This document shows positions 5,401 to 11,079 of a DNA stretch of 11,792 nucleotides, piece by piece; positions within the stretch are counted from its first letter, which is position 1; each line of letters begins with the position of its first letter. The notes beneath the pieces were generated by a model. The model did not search any database, was not told the DNA's origin, and saw only the letters and a program-made list of their open reading frames with translations. Source of the stretch: Holophagaceae bacterium (lineage in GTDB: Bacteria; Acidobacteriota; Holophagae; Holophagales; Holophagaceae); the NCBI GenBank assembly GCA_003158505.1, contig PMJK01000116.1, forward strand, positions 11,574 to 23,365. The letters are read 5' to 3'. The translations under genes and the position numbers were made by a program.

Positions 5401-7483
5401 CCTCCAGCCCTGGCGCCCGCCCCTGGAACAACTGGGTCCAACTGTCCACCAGGCGCTGCTGACGGCCCGTCAGATGCCCTTCCGTTGGGGCGACAGGAAC
5501 CCGCTTCCTGGGCGGCGGGAGTCGGTTCCGGTCCAGCTTTCCGCTGGCAAGGGTCGGCAGATCGTCCAGAAGCTCGACGCTGGCTGGCACCATGTAGACC
5601 GGCAGGCGCTCCCGCAACCCCCGCAGCAGGGCGGCCTCATCTGGGCTGGAACCCGGCCTCGGGACTACGTAGGCCACGAGCCGTTCGAGGCCATTTTCCT
5701 TCCATAGGGTCACGGCGGCGGCGACCACGGCAGAATCCAGTCGAAGGGACGCCTCGATCTCCTCGAGTTCGATGCGGAACCCCCGCAGTTTCACCTGGGC
5801 ATCCATGCGTCCCAGGAATTCCAGGTCACCTTCAGCGGTGAAGCGGACCCGATCCCCGGTGCGGTAGAGCCGCTCCGTGAAAGCACCTTCCGCAAACGGA
5901 TTCGGAATGAAGCGCTCTGCCGTGAGGTCCGGTCGGCCGAGGTAACCCGCCGAAAGGCCGACGCCCGAAAGGTGGAGTTCTCCGGGCACGCCGATGGGAC
6001 AGGGCCGTCCGTGGCCATCCAGCACGTAGACCCGAGCATTGGGCAGGGCCTTGCCGATGGTGACCGGATGGCCGGGAAGCAGGTCGGTCCAGGTGGAGAT
6101 GACCGTGGCCTCCGTGGGGCCATAGGTGTTGACCATGCGCAGATCCGGCCGCCACCAGTGGCTCACCAGGTCGACGGGACAAGCCTCCCCCCCCAGGATG
6201 AGCAGGCGCAGGGATGGGATGGGATCGCCGAGGATGCCCAAGAGCGTGGGGACGGTGGACAGTACCGTCACCTCAGCCTCCGCCAGCCGTTTCCCGAGGT
6301 CGGGCCCCGATTGCATCAAGGCCTTTGTGCCGGACACCAGGCAGGCCCCGCTAGCCCAGGCCAGCCATAGCTCCTCCACGGAGGCATCGAAGGCCAGGGA
6401 GAAGCCCTGGAACACCCGGTCCTCGGGGCCGACCTTGAAGAGCTGCTGCTCCACGCGAACGAGTGTGCAGGCCGAGCGGTGGGTGATCGGTACGCCCTTG
6501 GGTGTGCCCGTGGAACCTGAGGTGAAGATGACGTAGGCGAGGTCATCCGGTGCGGAAGCGATGGCAAGAGTGACCTCAGGCAGGACGTCCAGATGGCAGC
6601 CCGGGGCCATCGGATCCAGGACGGGGCAGGGCAGTCCGGGACCCGTCCCCGCCGAAACCGGGGCGAGGAGCAGGTCCATGCGGCATTCCGTGGCCACCTG
6701 GCGCACCCGCGCCGGTGGTAGATCGGGATCCAGGGGTACGTAGGCCGCTCCAGCCTTAAGGATGCCCAGCAGGACGGCGTAGGCCGAGGCCCCCCGGGGA
6801 ATCTGGTGTCCCACCAAGGAACCGCGGCGGATTCCCTTGGACAGGAGCAGGTGGGCGATGCGGTTCGCCGTGGCCTCCAGCTCGACATAGGTGTGGCGCT
6901 GACCATCCTCCTCCACGGCGGGCCGGCTGCCGAAGCGCTGGACTGTCGTCGCGAAGATCTGCGAAAGGGTTTCTTCCCGATCGAGCTCGGGATCGAGAGG
7001 GGGGCCGGAATAGGGCCCGAGGAGCAGGGAGATTTCCTCGGACGCCAGCATGGAGTGGTCACCCAAGGGCTTATGGGGATCCCTGAGGATGGAATGGAAG
7101 AGCTGTTTGAAGTGGACGGCGGGCCAGGGTCCTGCGCTCGAAAGCGCATTCCCTGCCTTGAGTTCGAGGCGGGCCTCTCCGCTCTCGAGGCGAACGTATC
7201 CTGCGATCCTGGCCCCTTCAGGTATAGACCTGCCTTCGATCCGGAATTCCGCCGCGCCTGGGTCCAGGGATTTCCCGAGGCGGTTCGCAAACCCCTGCGT
7301 GGCGTCGGAATCCAGGACATGGGTCTGAAGTAGCCTCCTTCGACCCTGGCATACGGTTTCCAGGGCAAGGTCTTCTTCGCCCAGATGCCCCCTCACCAGC
7401 AGGGCGAAGGCGACCAGGGCTGCCCAGCTCGGTTGGATTTCATGGGTGTCGGGTAAGGTCATAGGGATTCCAAAGACCAGCAT
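2486..7483 (-). CDS. Pls-type amino-acid homopolymer synthetase: adenylation, carrier, three membrane/beta-helix modules, fused phosphopantetheinyl transferase
   Basis: The product has 1665 residues. Residues 1-165 resemble only the C-terminal tail of a condensation domain (His-Phe at 124-125, Asp-Pro at 135-136, Leu-Leu-Leu-Gly at 153-156) and lack an HHxxxDG motif. The adenylation domain (about 170-655) has FTSGSTGTPKG (320-330), NTYGPTE (452-458), YRTGD (540-544), a KLRGFRIE motif (565-572) and the catalytic Lys649. The carrier (about 670-745) has LGGHSL with phosphopantetheine Ser705. Three modules follow (about 770-985, 1005-1225, 1255-1468). Each has two membrane helices, a KW..(L/M)G..(K/R)PG junction and a left-handed beta-helix ending in GSPA. 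This is the terminal region of poly-lysine-synthetase-like enzymes, with six helices in all. Residues 1490-1665 are an Sfp-type phosphopantetheinyl transferase (GVDLE 1555-1559; W1598, K1601-E1602, K1606). There is no thioesterase, as in Pls. Likely role: membrane-bound polymerisation of one amino acid; the specificity code suggests Lys or a similar basic residue. ATG 7483 is used; ATG 7462 (GGA 6 bases upstream) is equally plausible. The gene is monocistronic and divergent from the hemerythrin. Confidence 0.93.
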   Translation of the reverse strand: MLVFGIPMTLPDTHEIQPSWAALVAFALLVRGHLGEEDLALETVCQGRRRLLQTHVLDSDATQGFANRLGKSLDPGAAEFRIEGRSIPEGARIAGYVRLESGEARLELKAGNALSSAGPWPAVHFKQLFHSILRDPHKPLGDHSMLASEEISLLLGPYSGPPLDPELDREETLSQIFATTVQRFGSRPAVEEDGQRHTYVELEATANRIAHLLLSKGIRRGSLVGHQIPRGASAYAVLLGILKAGAAYVPLDPDLPPARVRQVATECRMDLLLAPVSAGTGPGLPCPVLDPMAPGCHLDVLPEVTLAIASAPDDLAYVIFTSGSTGTPKGVPITHRSACTLVRVEQQLFKVGPEDRVFQGFSLAFDASVEELWLAWASGACLVSGTKALMQSGPDLGKRLAEAEVTVLSTVPTLLGILGDPIPSLRLLILGGEACPVDLVSHWWRPDLRMVNTYGPTEATVISTWTDLLPGHPVTIGKALPNARVYVLDGHGRPCPIGVPGELHLSGVGLSAGYLGRPDLTAERFIPNPFAEGAFTERLYRTGDRVRFTAEGDLEFLGRMDAQVKLRGFRIELEEIEASLRLDSAVVAAAVTLWKENGLERLVAYVVPRPGSSPDEAALLRGLRERLPVYMVPASVELLDDLPTLASGKLDRNRLPPPRKRVPVAPTEGHLTGRQQRLVDSWTQLFQGRAPGLEENFFIDLGGHSLLAAAMVSELRKEPPFEGLSVPDVYAFPTIRALAAEMDSRAAQRTTLPTPPLQATSPVPPWRHRMCAVAQALSLYPLLGFYALQWLSPYLVYSWSQDQDLPRLFGIAAALAALALVYPAMYALSIAAKWTLLGRIKPGRHPIWGFYYWRWWLTQRMIAATPLDYLVESPWLPLYFRLMGARIGRNVHLGTTSLAAFDLVDIGDDTSIGQDARLSGYSLEGGVLEINSIRIGCRCYVGSRSILSPGSILEDGAILEDLSLLPTGTRIATGQHWTGSPARPLPPTEADRQRTSVDLPRPSPSQRFWIGTAQALGALMTPVAFLLAIFPGLILINELYANTSGYFAYLVVAPLVGLSFVVLLALEIAAAKWLLLGKVRPGNYDLHSGFILRKWYVDRLMSMGLDLLAPLYATVYLAPWFRLLGARLGAWAEVSTAGSGCPDLLDIGEESFIADCVSFGPPRVDLGRVTLAATQVGRRAFVGNSALIPAGTILGESVLVGVLSVPPLDPTEAARVDSAWLGSPAIDLPRRQTSSTFSEETTFRPPKRMILLRAFIEQFRVLAPVTGFVVLTSLLLTGMTEIEEAQSLWTAAISLPFLYLLGGIFACLFVIVVKWLVMGVYRPGEKPLWCSFVWRTELVSGMHENLADSWLLRLLVGTPFVPVYFRLLGARIGRRVCMESTWLTEYDLVKIGDEVNLNADCTLQTHLFEDRVMKMDRINIGSGCSVGTDSVVLYGSRMEPKSVLGDLSLLMKGETLPEGTRWEGSPARPSRPLPSPAAEPGLPLLLCRSEVQLMLDVGTTSARASTLSKRGVILLEPDVHGRPRAQDMEGRSLAISQARAPGAQVLAIAQCGRIGVDLELLQPSQALAAASELFLPAERDWAESVPLEARWRRFLALWTAKEAVLKALGQGFSYGMDQIELGSSGEDGIALRRLCGSEHLAHGWCIELQEHSVEGRNYLVALAMG

Positions 7484-7570
7484 GAGGCGGAGAAGGGACC
7501 ATGACGAGCCATGCGGCTGAGGAATCCAACCCCGACCCTGCTTCTCTCCCTATCAGATAAGGACACTTCC

Positions 7571-7625
7571 TAACCGTCCGAGGTTGAATATGACTCCTCG
7601 ATAACCGACCTATCTCGAGGCCGGT
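7571..7625. promoter_or_regulatory. Operator-like repeats in the divergent intergenic region
   Basis: The 265 bases between the synthetase and hemerythrin starts hold no gene I can support. Within them TAACCGTCC (7571-7579) recurs as TAACCGACC (7602-7610), a register of 31 bp or about three helical turns. ACCGACCT (7604-7611) is an inverted repeat of AGGCCGGT (7618-7625) with one mismatch and 6 bases between. CCTCGA (7596-7601) mirrors TCGAGG (7615-7620). Such a cluster between divergent genes fits a regulator-binding region, but no specific factor can be named. I see no convincing sigma-70 boxes for either gene. Confidence 0.3.
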
Positions 7626-7748
7626 CATTCGCAGTCCCATGGGGATGAGTCGGGTTCCAATCTCCTTCTGCGGTTGCAACGGCTCACAAGATTCATTGCT
7701 GCGCGTCGAGGGGCCGATGCTTCATATGCCCCTTGTAATGGACGAACC

Positions 7749-8156
7749 ATGACCGTAGCCCTTTGGAATAGCCGGTTCGAGACCGGGATCCACGTTGTCG
7801 ACGCTCAGCACAAGTCGCTTTTCGAGGCCGTGAACAGGTTGGCGGTCTCCTTGGGTTCGGAAACCATGGGCGATAGCGTCAAGGAGAGCCTGGATTTTCT
7901 GGCGAAATACGCCCTCGAGCATTTTCAGATGGAAGAACACTTCATGGGCGAGATGGCCTACCCCGGACTGACGGCCCACATCGTTGAACACGCCCGACTG
8001 ATGAAGAGGGTCCAGGTCCTGCAAGCCAGGCTCGCCCAAGGCAAGCCCATGGCCAAGGATGTCACAGCCTTCTTTGCAGGTTGGCTGAAGCACCACATCT
8101 GCGAAACCGACATGGCCTATGTGCGGTTCATGAAGGTGAATTACCAGGAGCGATGA
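7749..8156 (+). CDS. Bacteriohemerythrin (single-domain di-iron O2-binding protein)
   Basis: The product has 135 residues and is a complete hemerythrin four-helix bundle. All seven expected iron ligands are present with family spacing: His21, His58, Glu62 (HxxxE), His77, His81 (HxxxH), His116 and Asp121 (HxxxxD). The family binds O2 reversibly at a di-iron site in the cytoplasm and is proposed to serve in O2 storage, delivery or sensing. There is no fused signalling domain, so this is the stand-alone form. Start choice: ATG 7749 gives the typical N-terminus with a Trp-Asn pair at residues 6-7; a TTG-initiated extension from 7674 would add 25 residues unlike the family. The ribosome binding site is weak (GGA 6 bases upstream). 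It is divergent from the synthetase and convergent with the oxidase operon, to which an O2-delivery role would be relevant, but no direct link is shown. Confidence 0.93.
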   Translation: MTVALWNSRFETGIHVVDAQHKSLFEAVNRLAVSLGSETMGDSVKESLDFLAKYALEHFQMEEHFMGEMAYPGLTAHIVEHARLMKRVQVLQARLAQGKPMAKDVTAFFAGWLKHHICETDMAYVRFMKVNYQER

Positions 8157-8161
8157 TCCGC

Positions 8162-8177
8162 CTCGCCGACGGGCGAG
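8162..8177. terminator. Short stem-loop between convergent genes
   Basis: CTCGCC (8162-8167) pairs with GGCGAG (8172-8177) across a four-base loop, in the 34-base gap between the hemerythrin stop and the ctaB stop. Neither side has a real T-run, so if it ends transcription it is a weak, bidirectional element. Confidence 0.3.
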
Positions 8178-8190
8178 AAGCTAGATGCCC

Positions 8191-9084
8191 CTATTGCGAG
8201 AAGAACGGATCCAGGATCACCGCAGCCGTGAGGACCAGGGCGAACAGGTTGATGTTCATGAAGACACGGCGGTAGAGGGATGCGTCCTGACCGGGTCTCA
8301 GCAAGGGCAGGGAGCCTATGATGAGCCAGACGGCGCCCAGGCCGAGCATGATCTCCGCGGGCCAGGACACCAGCACCCGGAAGAGGGGCAGCAGGCCACA
8401 GGCCGCAGCCGTGCCGCAGGTCCAGGTGAAGGTGAGCCGCGACAACCTGGGCCGGCCGAAGAGAGATACCAGCGTGGGGTAGCCAGCCCCTTCGTAGCCC
8501 TCGGCGTGCAGGCCCACCAGCAACCAGAAATGGGGCACCTGCCAGATGAAGAAGACGAAGGCTAGGGCGAGCAGCGAAGGATCCGCTGCGCTTCCTCCCG
8601 CAGCAGTCCAGCCGATGGCAGGCGGGAGGGCGCCAATGAGGGAACCCGGCACCACCGCGAAGGCGCTGACCCGCTTCAGGGGCGTATAGAACCCATTGTA
8701 CCAGGCCAGGGCCAGGGCCCCCAGGAGGGCCGACGTGAGGTTGTGGGCCAGGAGCAGGACCAGAAATCCCGACACGGCCAGCACCACGGCGATGAGGGCG
8801 CCCCTGACAGGAGAGAGGTCTCCTCGAGGGATTGGGCGGTTGGCCGTTCGGGGCATCAGGGCGTCGTACCTGTGCTCCTGCACCTCATTCAGGGCGCTGC
8901 TGCCCATGGCCAACAGAAGGATGCCAAGGAGCGTCGTGACCAGTCCCGCGTTCACACCTCTCAGGAAGGCCACGTAACCCGCCGCCGCAGTGAACGTGGA
9001 GGCGCCGGAAATCCGAAGCTTCGTCAGCTCGAGGAATGTCGATACCGGGTTCGATTTGGCTGCGGAGAGGGTCGCGGTGGTCAA
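8191..9084 (-). CDS. ctaB: Heme O synthase (protoheme IX farnesyltransferase)
   Basis: The product has 297 residues, normal for this UbiA-superfamily membrane prenyltransferase, which transfers a farnesyl group to heme b to give heme O, the precursor of heme A. The prenyl-diphosphate/Mg site is at residues 66-83: Asn66, Glu70, Asp74, then Met-Pro-Arg-Thr and Asn-Arg-Pro. The usual first Asp is Glu here, a conservative change. The second conserved region (YTPLKR, then Gly-Ser-Leu-Ile-Gly and Pro-Pro-Ala-Ile-Gly-Trp) and WQVPHFW are intact. Many hydrophobic segments fit the multi-helix fold. Start choice: TTG 9084, with GGAG 5 bases upstream; no closer ATG or GTG exists. It begins 10 bases after the coxB stop and is the last gene of the oxidase operon, supplying heme for the oxidase encoded upstream. 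Confidence 0.95.
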   Translation of the reverse strand: MTTATLSAAKSNPVSTFLELTKLRISGASTFTAAAGYVAFLRGVNAGLVTTLLGILLLAMGSSALNEVQEHRYDALMPRTANRPIPRGDLSPVRGALIAVVLAVSGFLVLLLAHNLTSALLGALALAWYNGFYTPLKRVSAFAVVPGSLIGALPPAIGWTAAGGSAADPSLLALAFVFFIWQVPHFWLLVGLHAEGYEGAGYPTLVSLFGRPRLSRLTFTWTCGTAAACGLLPLFRVLVSWPAEIMLGLGAVWLIIGSLPLLRPGQDASLYRRVFMNINLFALVLTAAVILDPFFSQ

Positions 9085-9094
9085 GGCTGCTCCG

Positions 9095-10051
9095 CTAATT
9101 GAGGGTCTTGATGTAGCGCACGACTTCGTTCAGTTCCTGATCCGTGAGCGGGACCTGTGGCATGGAGGGCGGATAGCCTCGCACCACCTGGCCCATGGGG
9201 TTCGTGATGGACCGGCGCAGGAAGGCCTCGTCCACGGTGATGGTCCTATAGTTGCCGGCAACGAGGATCTGCTGTTCCCGGCCATAGAGGGCTTTGAGGG
9301 TGGGGCCGACTTTCGGCTTGCCGTCTACGGAGTGGCAGGTGGTGCAGCCCTTGGCGGTCAGGACGGCCAGGCCCTGCGGCAGGCTGCCTAGGTCCGGGTG
9401 GGCCTCAGCTGCGCGGAGGCTCTTCCCGGGTTCCGGGGCGTCCTCGCCGCCGAAATACCAGGCCTTGAATTCATCTTCAGGAACGACCACGACTTTACTC
9501 AGCATGAGGCTGTGGTCCACGCCACAGATCACGGTGCATTCGATGTCGTAGGAACCGAGTTTGGTGGCCTGGAACCAGGTGGTGTTGGTGCGGGCGGGCA
9601 CGGCATCGATCTTGAGCCGGAAGGAGGGGATGAAGAAGCCATGCACCACGTCAGTGCTGCGGACCTCCATCTTCATGGGCTTGCCGATGGGAGCGAAAAG
9701 CACCTTGCTCTGCTTGCCGTTGGGGTATTCGAAGGACCAGTTCCACTGGCGGGCGGTCACCCTGACGGCCATGGCGTCCCGGGGGGCCAGGCGCATGTAT
9801 TCGTAGTTGGTCCAGCCGTAGTAGAAGATCGACAGGAACAGGACGAGCGGGATGGTGGTCCACACGATCTCAAGGCCCATGTGGCCCTCGATCTGTTCTG
9901 CTTTCGGGTGGCGCTTTTTGCTGTAGCGCACGACGAAATAGAGCATCAGCGTCGTGATGAAGATGAGGAACACCACGGAAAGCCCGAACACGTAGAAGAA
10001 GACCGCGTCGGACTTCTGGGCCGAAAGGGCGGCTTGGTTCATCCAGTCCAT
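9095..10051 (-). CDS. coxB: Cytochrome c oxidase subunit II with fused cytochrome c domain (caa3 type)
   Basis: The product has 318 residues. Two membrane helices (about 16-42 and 62-80) are followed by the periplasmic CuA cupredoxin domain and a C-terminal cytochrome c domain. QWNWSFEY (102-109) is the electron-entry aromatic region. CuA ligands visible are His137, Cys172, Cys176, His180 and Met183. The residue between the cysteines that is normally Glu (backbone CuA ligand, side chain at the Mg/Mn site) is Val174. The heme c site is CTTCH (236-240), with Met297 as probable axial ligand. The fused heme makes this a caa3-type oxidase that takes electrons from a soluble cytochrome or directly from a quinol:cytochrome c reductase. 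ATG 10051 has GAGG 6 bases upstream, overlapping the TGA of coxD, which suggests translational coupling. Position after subunits I, III and IV is unusual, since subunit II most often leads. Confidence 0.96.
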   Translation of the reverse strand: MDWMNQAALSAQKSDAVFFYVFGLSVVFLIFITTLMLYFVVRYSKKRHPKAEQIEGHMGLEIVWTTIPLVLFLSIFYYGWTNYEYMRLAPRDAMAVRVTARQWNWSFEYPNGKQSKVLFAPIGKPMKMEVRSTDVVHGFFIPSFRLKIDAVPARTNTTWFQATKLGSYDIECTVICGVDHSLMLSKVVVVPEDEFKAWYFGGEDAPEPGKSLRAAEAHPDLGSLPQGLAVLTAKGCTTCHSVDGKPKVGPTLKALYGREQQILVAGNYRTITVDEAFLRRSITNPMGQVVRGYPPSMPQVPLTDQELNEVVRYIKTLN

Positions 10052-10059
10052 GGGGAGCC

Positions 10060-10362
10060 TCAGCGGAAAGCGACGTCGGAGAAGAGCAGGGCAAAGAAGA
10101 TCAGCAGGGTGCCAAGGGTTACCAGGATCACGATCTTGAACAATGGCCCTTCGTACCGGAGGTGCATGAAGAAGTAGAAGACCAGACCTGCCTTCAGGGG
10201 GGTCAGGGTGAGCAGGCCCCAGACGGCGTAGGTCTGGCTGACGAGGCTCATGCCCACCAGGCAGCCGGTGAGGATCAGCAGGACCACCCAGACCTTGATG
10301 AAGGTGCCATAACCGGGGTGCTCGACGGCATGTTCGGACGATTGCTCGACGTGTTCGCTCAT
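10060..10362 (-). CDS. coxD: Cytochrome c oxidase subunit IV (bacterial type)
   Basis: The product has 100 residues with a hydrophilic His/Glu-rich N-terminus and three membrane helices (about 20-40, 45-66 and 75-98). The signature Lys-Ala-Gly-Leu-Val-Phe-Tyr-Phe-Phe-Met-His-Leu is present; it is typical of the small bacterial subunit IV (COX4_pro family), which stabilises the oxidase and holds no cofactor. ATG 10362 is preceded by AAGGG, which overlaps the TAA stop of coxC, so translation is probably coupled. It lies between coxC and coxB in the operon. Confidence 0.92.
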   Translation of the reverse strand: MSEHVEQSSEHAVEHPGYGTFIKVWVVLLILTGCLVGMSLVSQTYAVWGLLTLTPLKAGLVFYFFMHLRYEGPLFKIVILVTLGTLLIFFALLFSDVAFR

Positions 10363-10372
10363 GGAGATGCCC

Positions 10373-10975
10373 TTACGCGGCCAGGTAGAACAGGGGGAGG
10401 AGGAAGATCCAGATCACGTCGACGAGGTGCCAGTAGAGTCCACCGTTCTCAAGGTGGATATAGTGGTCCTGGCGGATCCGGTCCGTGGCCACCCACCAGA
10501 GCATGACGCCCAGTACCGAAAGCCCGGCGATGACATGCAGGCCGTGGAGGCCGGTCATGGTGAAGTAGAGCCCGAAAAAGACCTGCTCACCGGGGGGCAG
10601 CGTGGCCAGGTGGGGGGAATTCGGGTAGAGACCGTGGTGGAACTTGGCGCCCCATTCGAAGGACTTGATCACCAGAAAAGTGAGGCCCAGGACCAGGGTG
10701 GTGCCCAGGAAAGCCATGGCCCGCCGCTTCTCGGCGCGTTGGACGGCTACGATGGCGAGGACCACCGTGAGGCTGCTGGTGAGGAGCACCACGGTGTTGA
10801 TCACCCCGAGGGTGACGTTCAATTCCGATCCGCCGTGATGAAATTCCGCGGGGTAGCGGTAGCGCATGTAGGAGTAGGCGATGAAGAGGCCGCCGAAGAG
10901 CACCATTTCGGTGACCAGGAACAGCCACATGCCGAGGCGCGAGCCGAAGTCGTCGCGGTGAATGTGCCCTGTCAT
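10373..10975 (-). CDS. coxC: Cytochrome c oxidase subunit III
   Basis: The product has 200 residues, the size of the five-helix bacterial form. Subunit III is a membrane protein without cofactors that stabilises subunit I and its proton-uptake side. Recognisable features are Gly-Met-Trp-Leu-Phe-Leu-Val-Thr-Glu in the first helix, Lys-Ser-Phe-Glu-Trp in the middle, Thr-Gly-Leu-His-Gly-Leu-His-Val, and Tyr-Trp-His-Leu-Val-Asp-Val-Ile-Trp near the end. Start choice: ATG 10975 follows GGGAGGTG at 10981-10988 with 5-base spacing. The frame stays open upstream to 11116, but that stretch encodes an Arg-rich sequence unlike the family and overlaps coxA, so it is rejected. The start overlaps the stop of a possible small ORF (10972-11079). 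Confidence 0.96.
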   Translation of the reverse strand: MTGHIHRDDFGSRLGMWLFLVTEMVLFGGLFIAYSYMRYRYPAEFHHGGSELNVTLGVINTVVLLTSSLTVVLAIVAVQRAEKRRAMAFLGTTLVLGLTFLVIKSFEWGAKFHHGLYPNSPHLATLPPGEQVFFGLYFTMTGLHGLHVIAGLSVLGVMLWWVATDRIRQDHYIHLENGGLYWHLVDVIWIFLLPLFYLAA

Positions 10976-11079
10976 GCCGCACCTCCCGACCGCCGGGTGG
11001 CGGAGCGGGCTCCGGTGGAGCCCGCGAAGCCGGGCCCCGGCGAGGAGGGAATCAGCTTGGACTCTGGTTTCGAGCTCAT
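10972..11079 (-). CDS. Possible 35-residue small protein between coxA and coxC
   Basis: ATG 11079 overlaps the coxA stop (ATGA) and its TGA (10972-10974) overlaps the coxC ATG in the same way. AGGAGGGG lies at 11085-11092, 5 bases before this ATG, which is a strong ribosome binding site with no other gene start to serve. The predicted peptide is Ser/Pro/Gly/Arg-rich with no membrane helix and no resemblance to known small oxidase subunits. Either it is a real, translationally coupled small protein, or it is a leader whose translation carries ribosomes from coxA to coxC through the hairpin at 11005-11025. Coding status is uncertain. Confidence 0.4.
   Translation of the reverse strand: MSSKPESKLIPSSPGPGFAGSTGARSATRRSGGAA
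11005..11025 (-). promoter_or_regulatory. Strong GC-rich hairpin between coxA and coxC
   Basis: GCGGGCTCC (11005-11013) is the perfect reverse complement of GGAGCCCGC (11017-11025), with a three-base loop. A smaller adjacent dyad, GCCGG/CCGGC, lies at 11029-11041. There is no U-run after it in the direction of transcription, so it is not a classic terminator. It may set the relative amounts of coxA and downstream mRNA by processing or pausing. Confidence 0.45.

Noticed and set aside
4623..5441. 272-codon minus-strand frame within the synthetase
   Set aside because: Shadow frame of the carrier and first membrane module; composition is typical of out-of-frame GC-rich DNA.
6316..7368. 350-codon minus-strand frame within the synthetase
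   Set aside because: It is a shifted frame of the adenylation domain coding region, with Arg/Pro/Ser-rich translation and no domain; the overlapping frame has unmistakable motifs.
7694..7720. Sigma-28-like box GCCGATGC before the hemerythrin
   Set aside because: Only 6 of 8 matches and no TAA-type -35 at the correct spacing.
7674..7748. TTG-initiated N-terminal extension of the hemerythrin
   Set aside because: Adds 25 residues not found in bacteriohemerythrins; ATG 7749 gives the canonical start.
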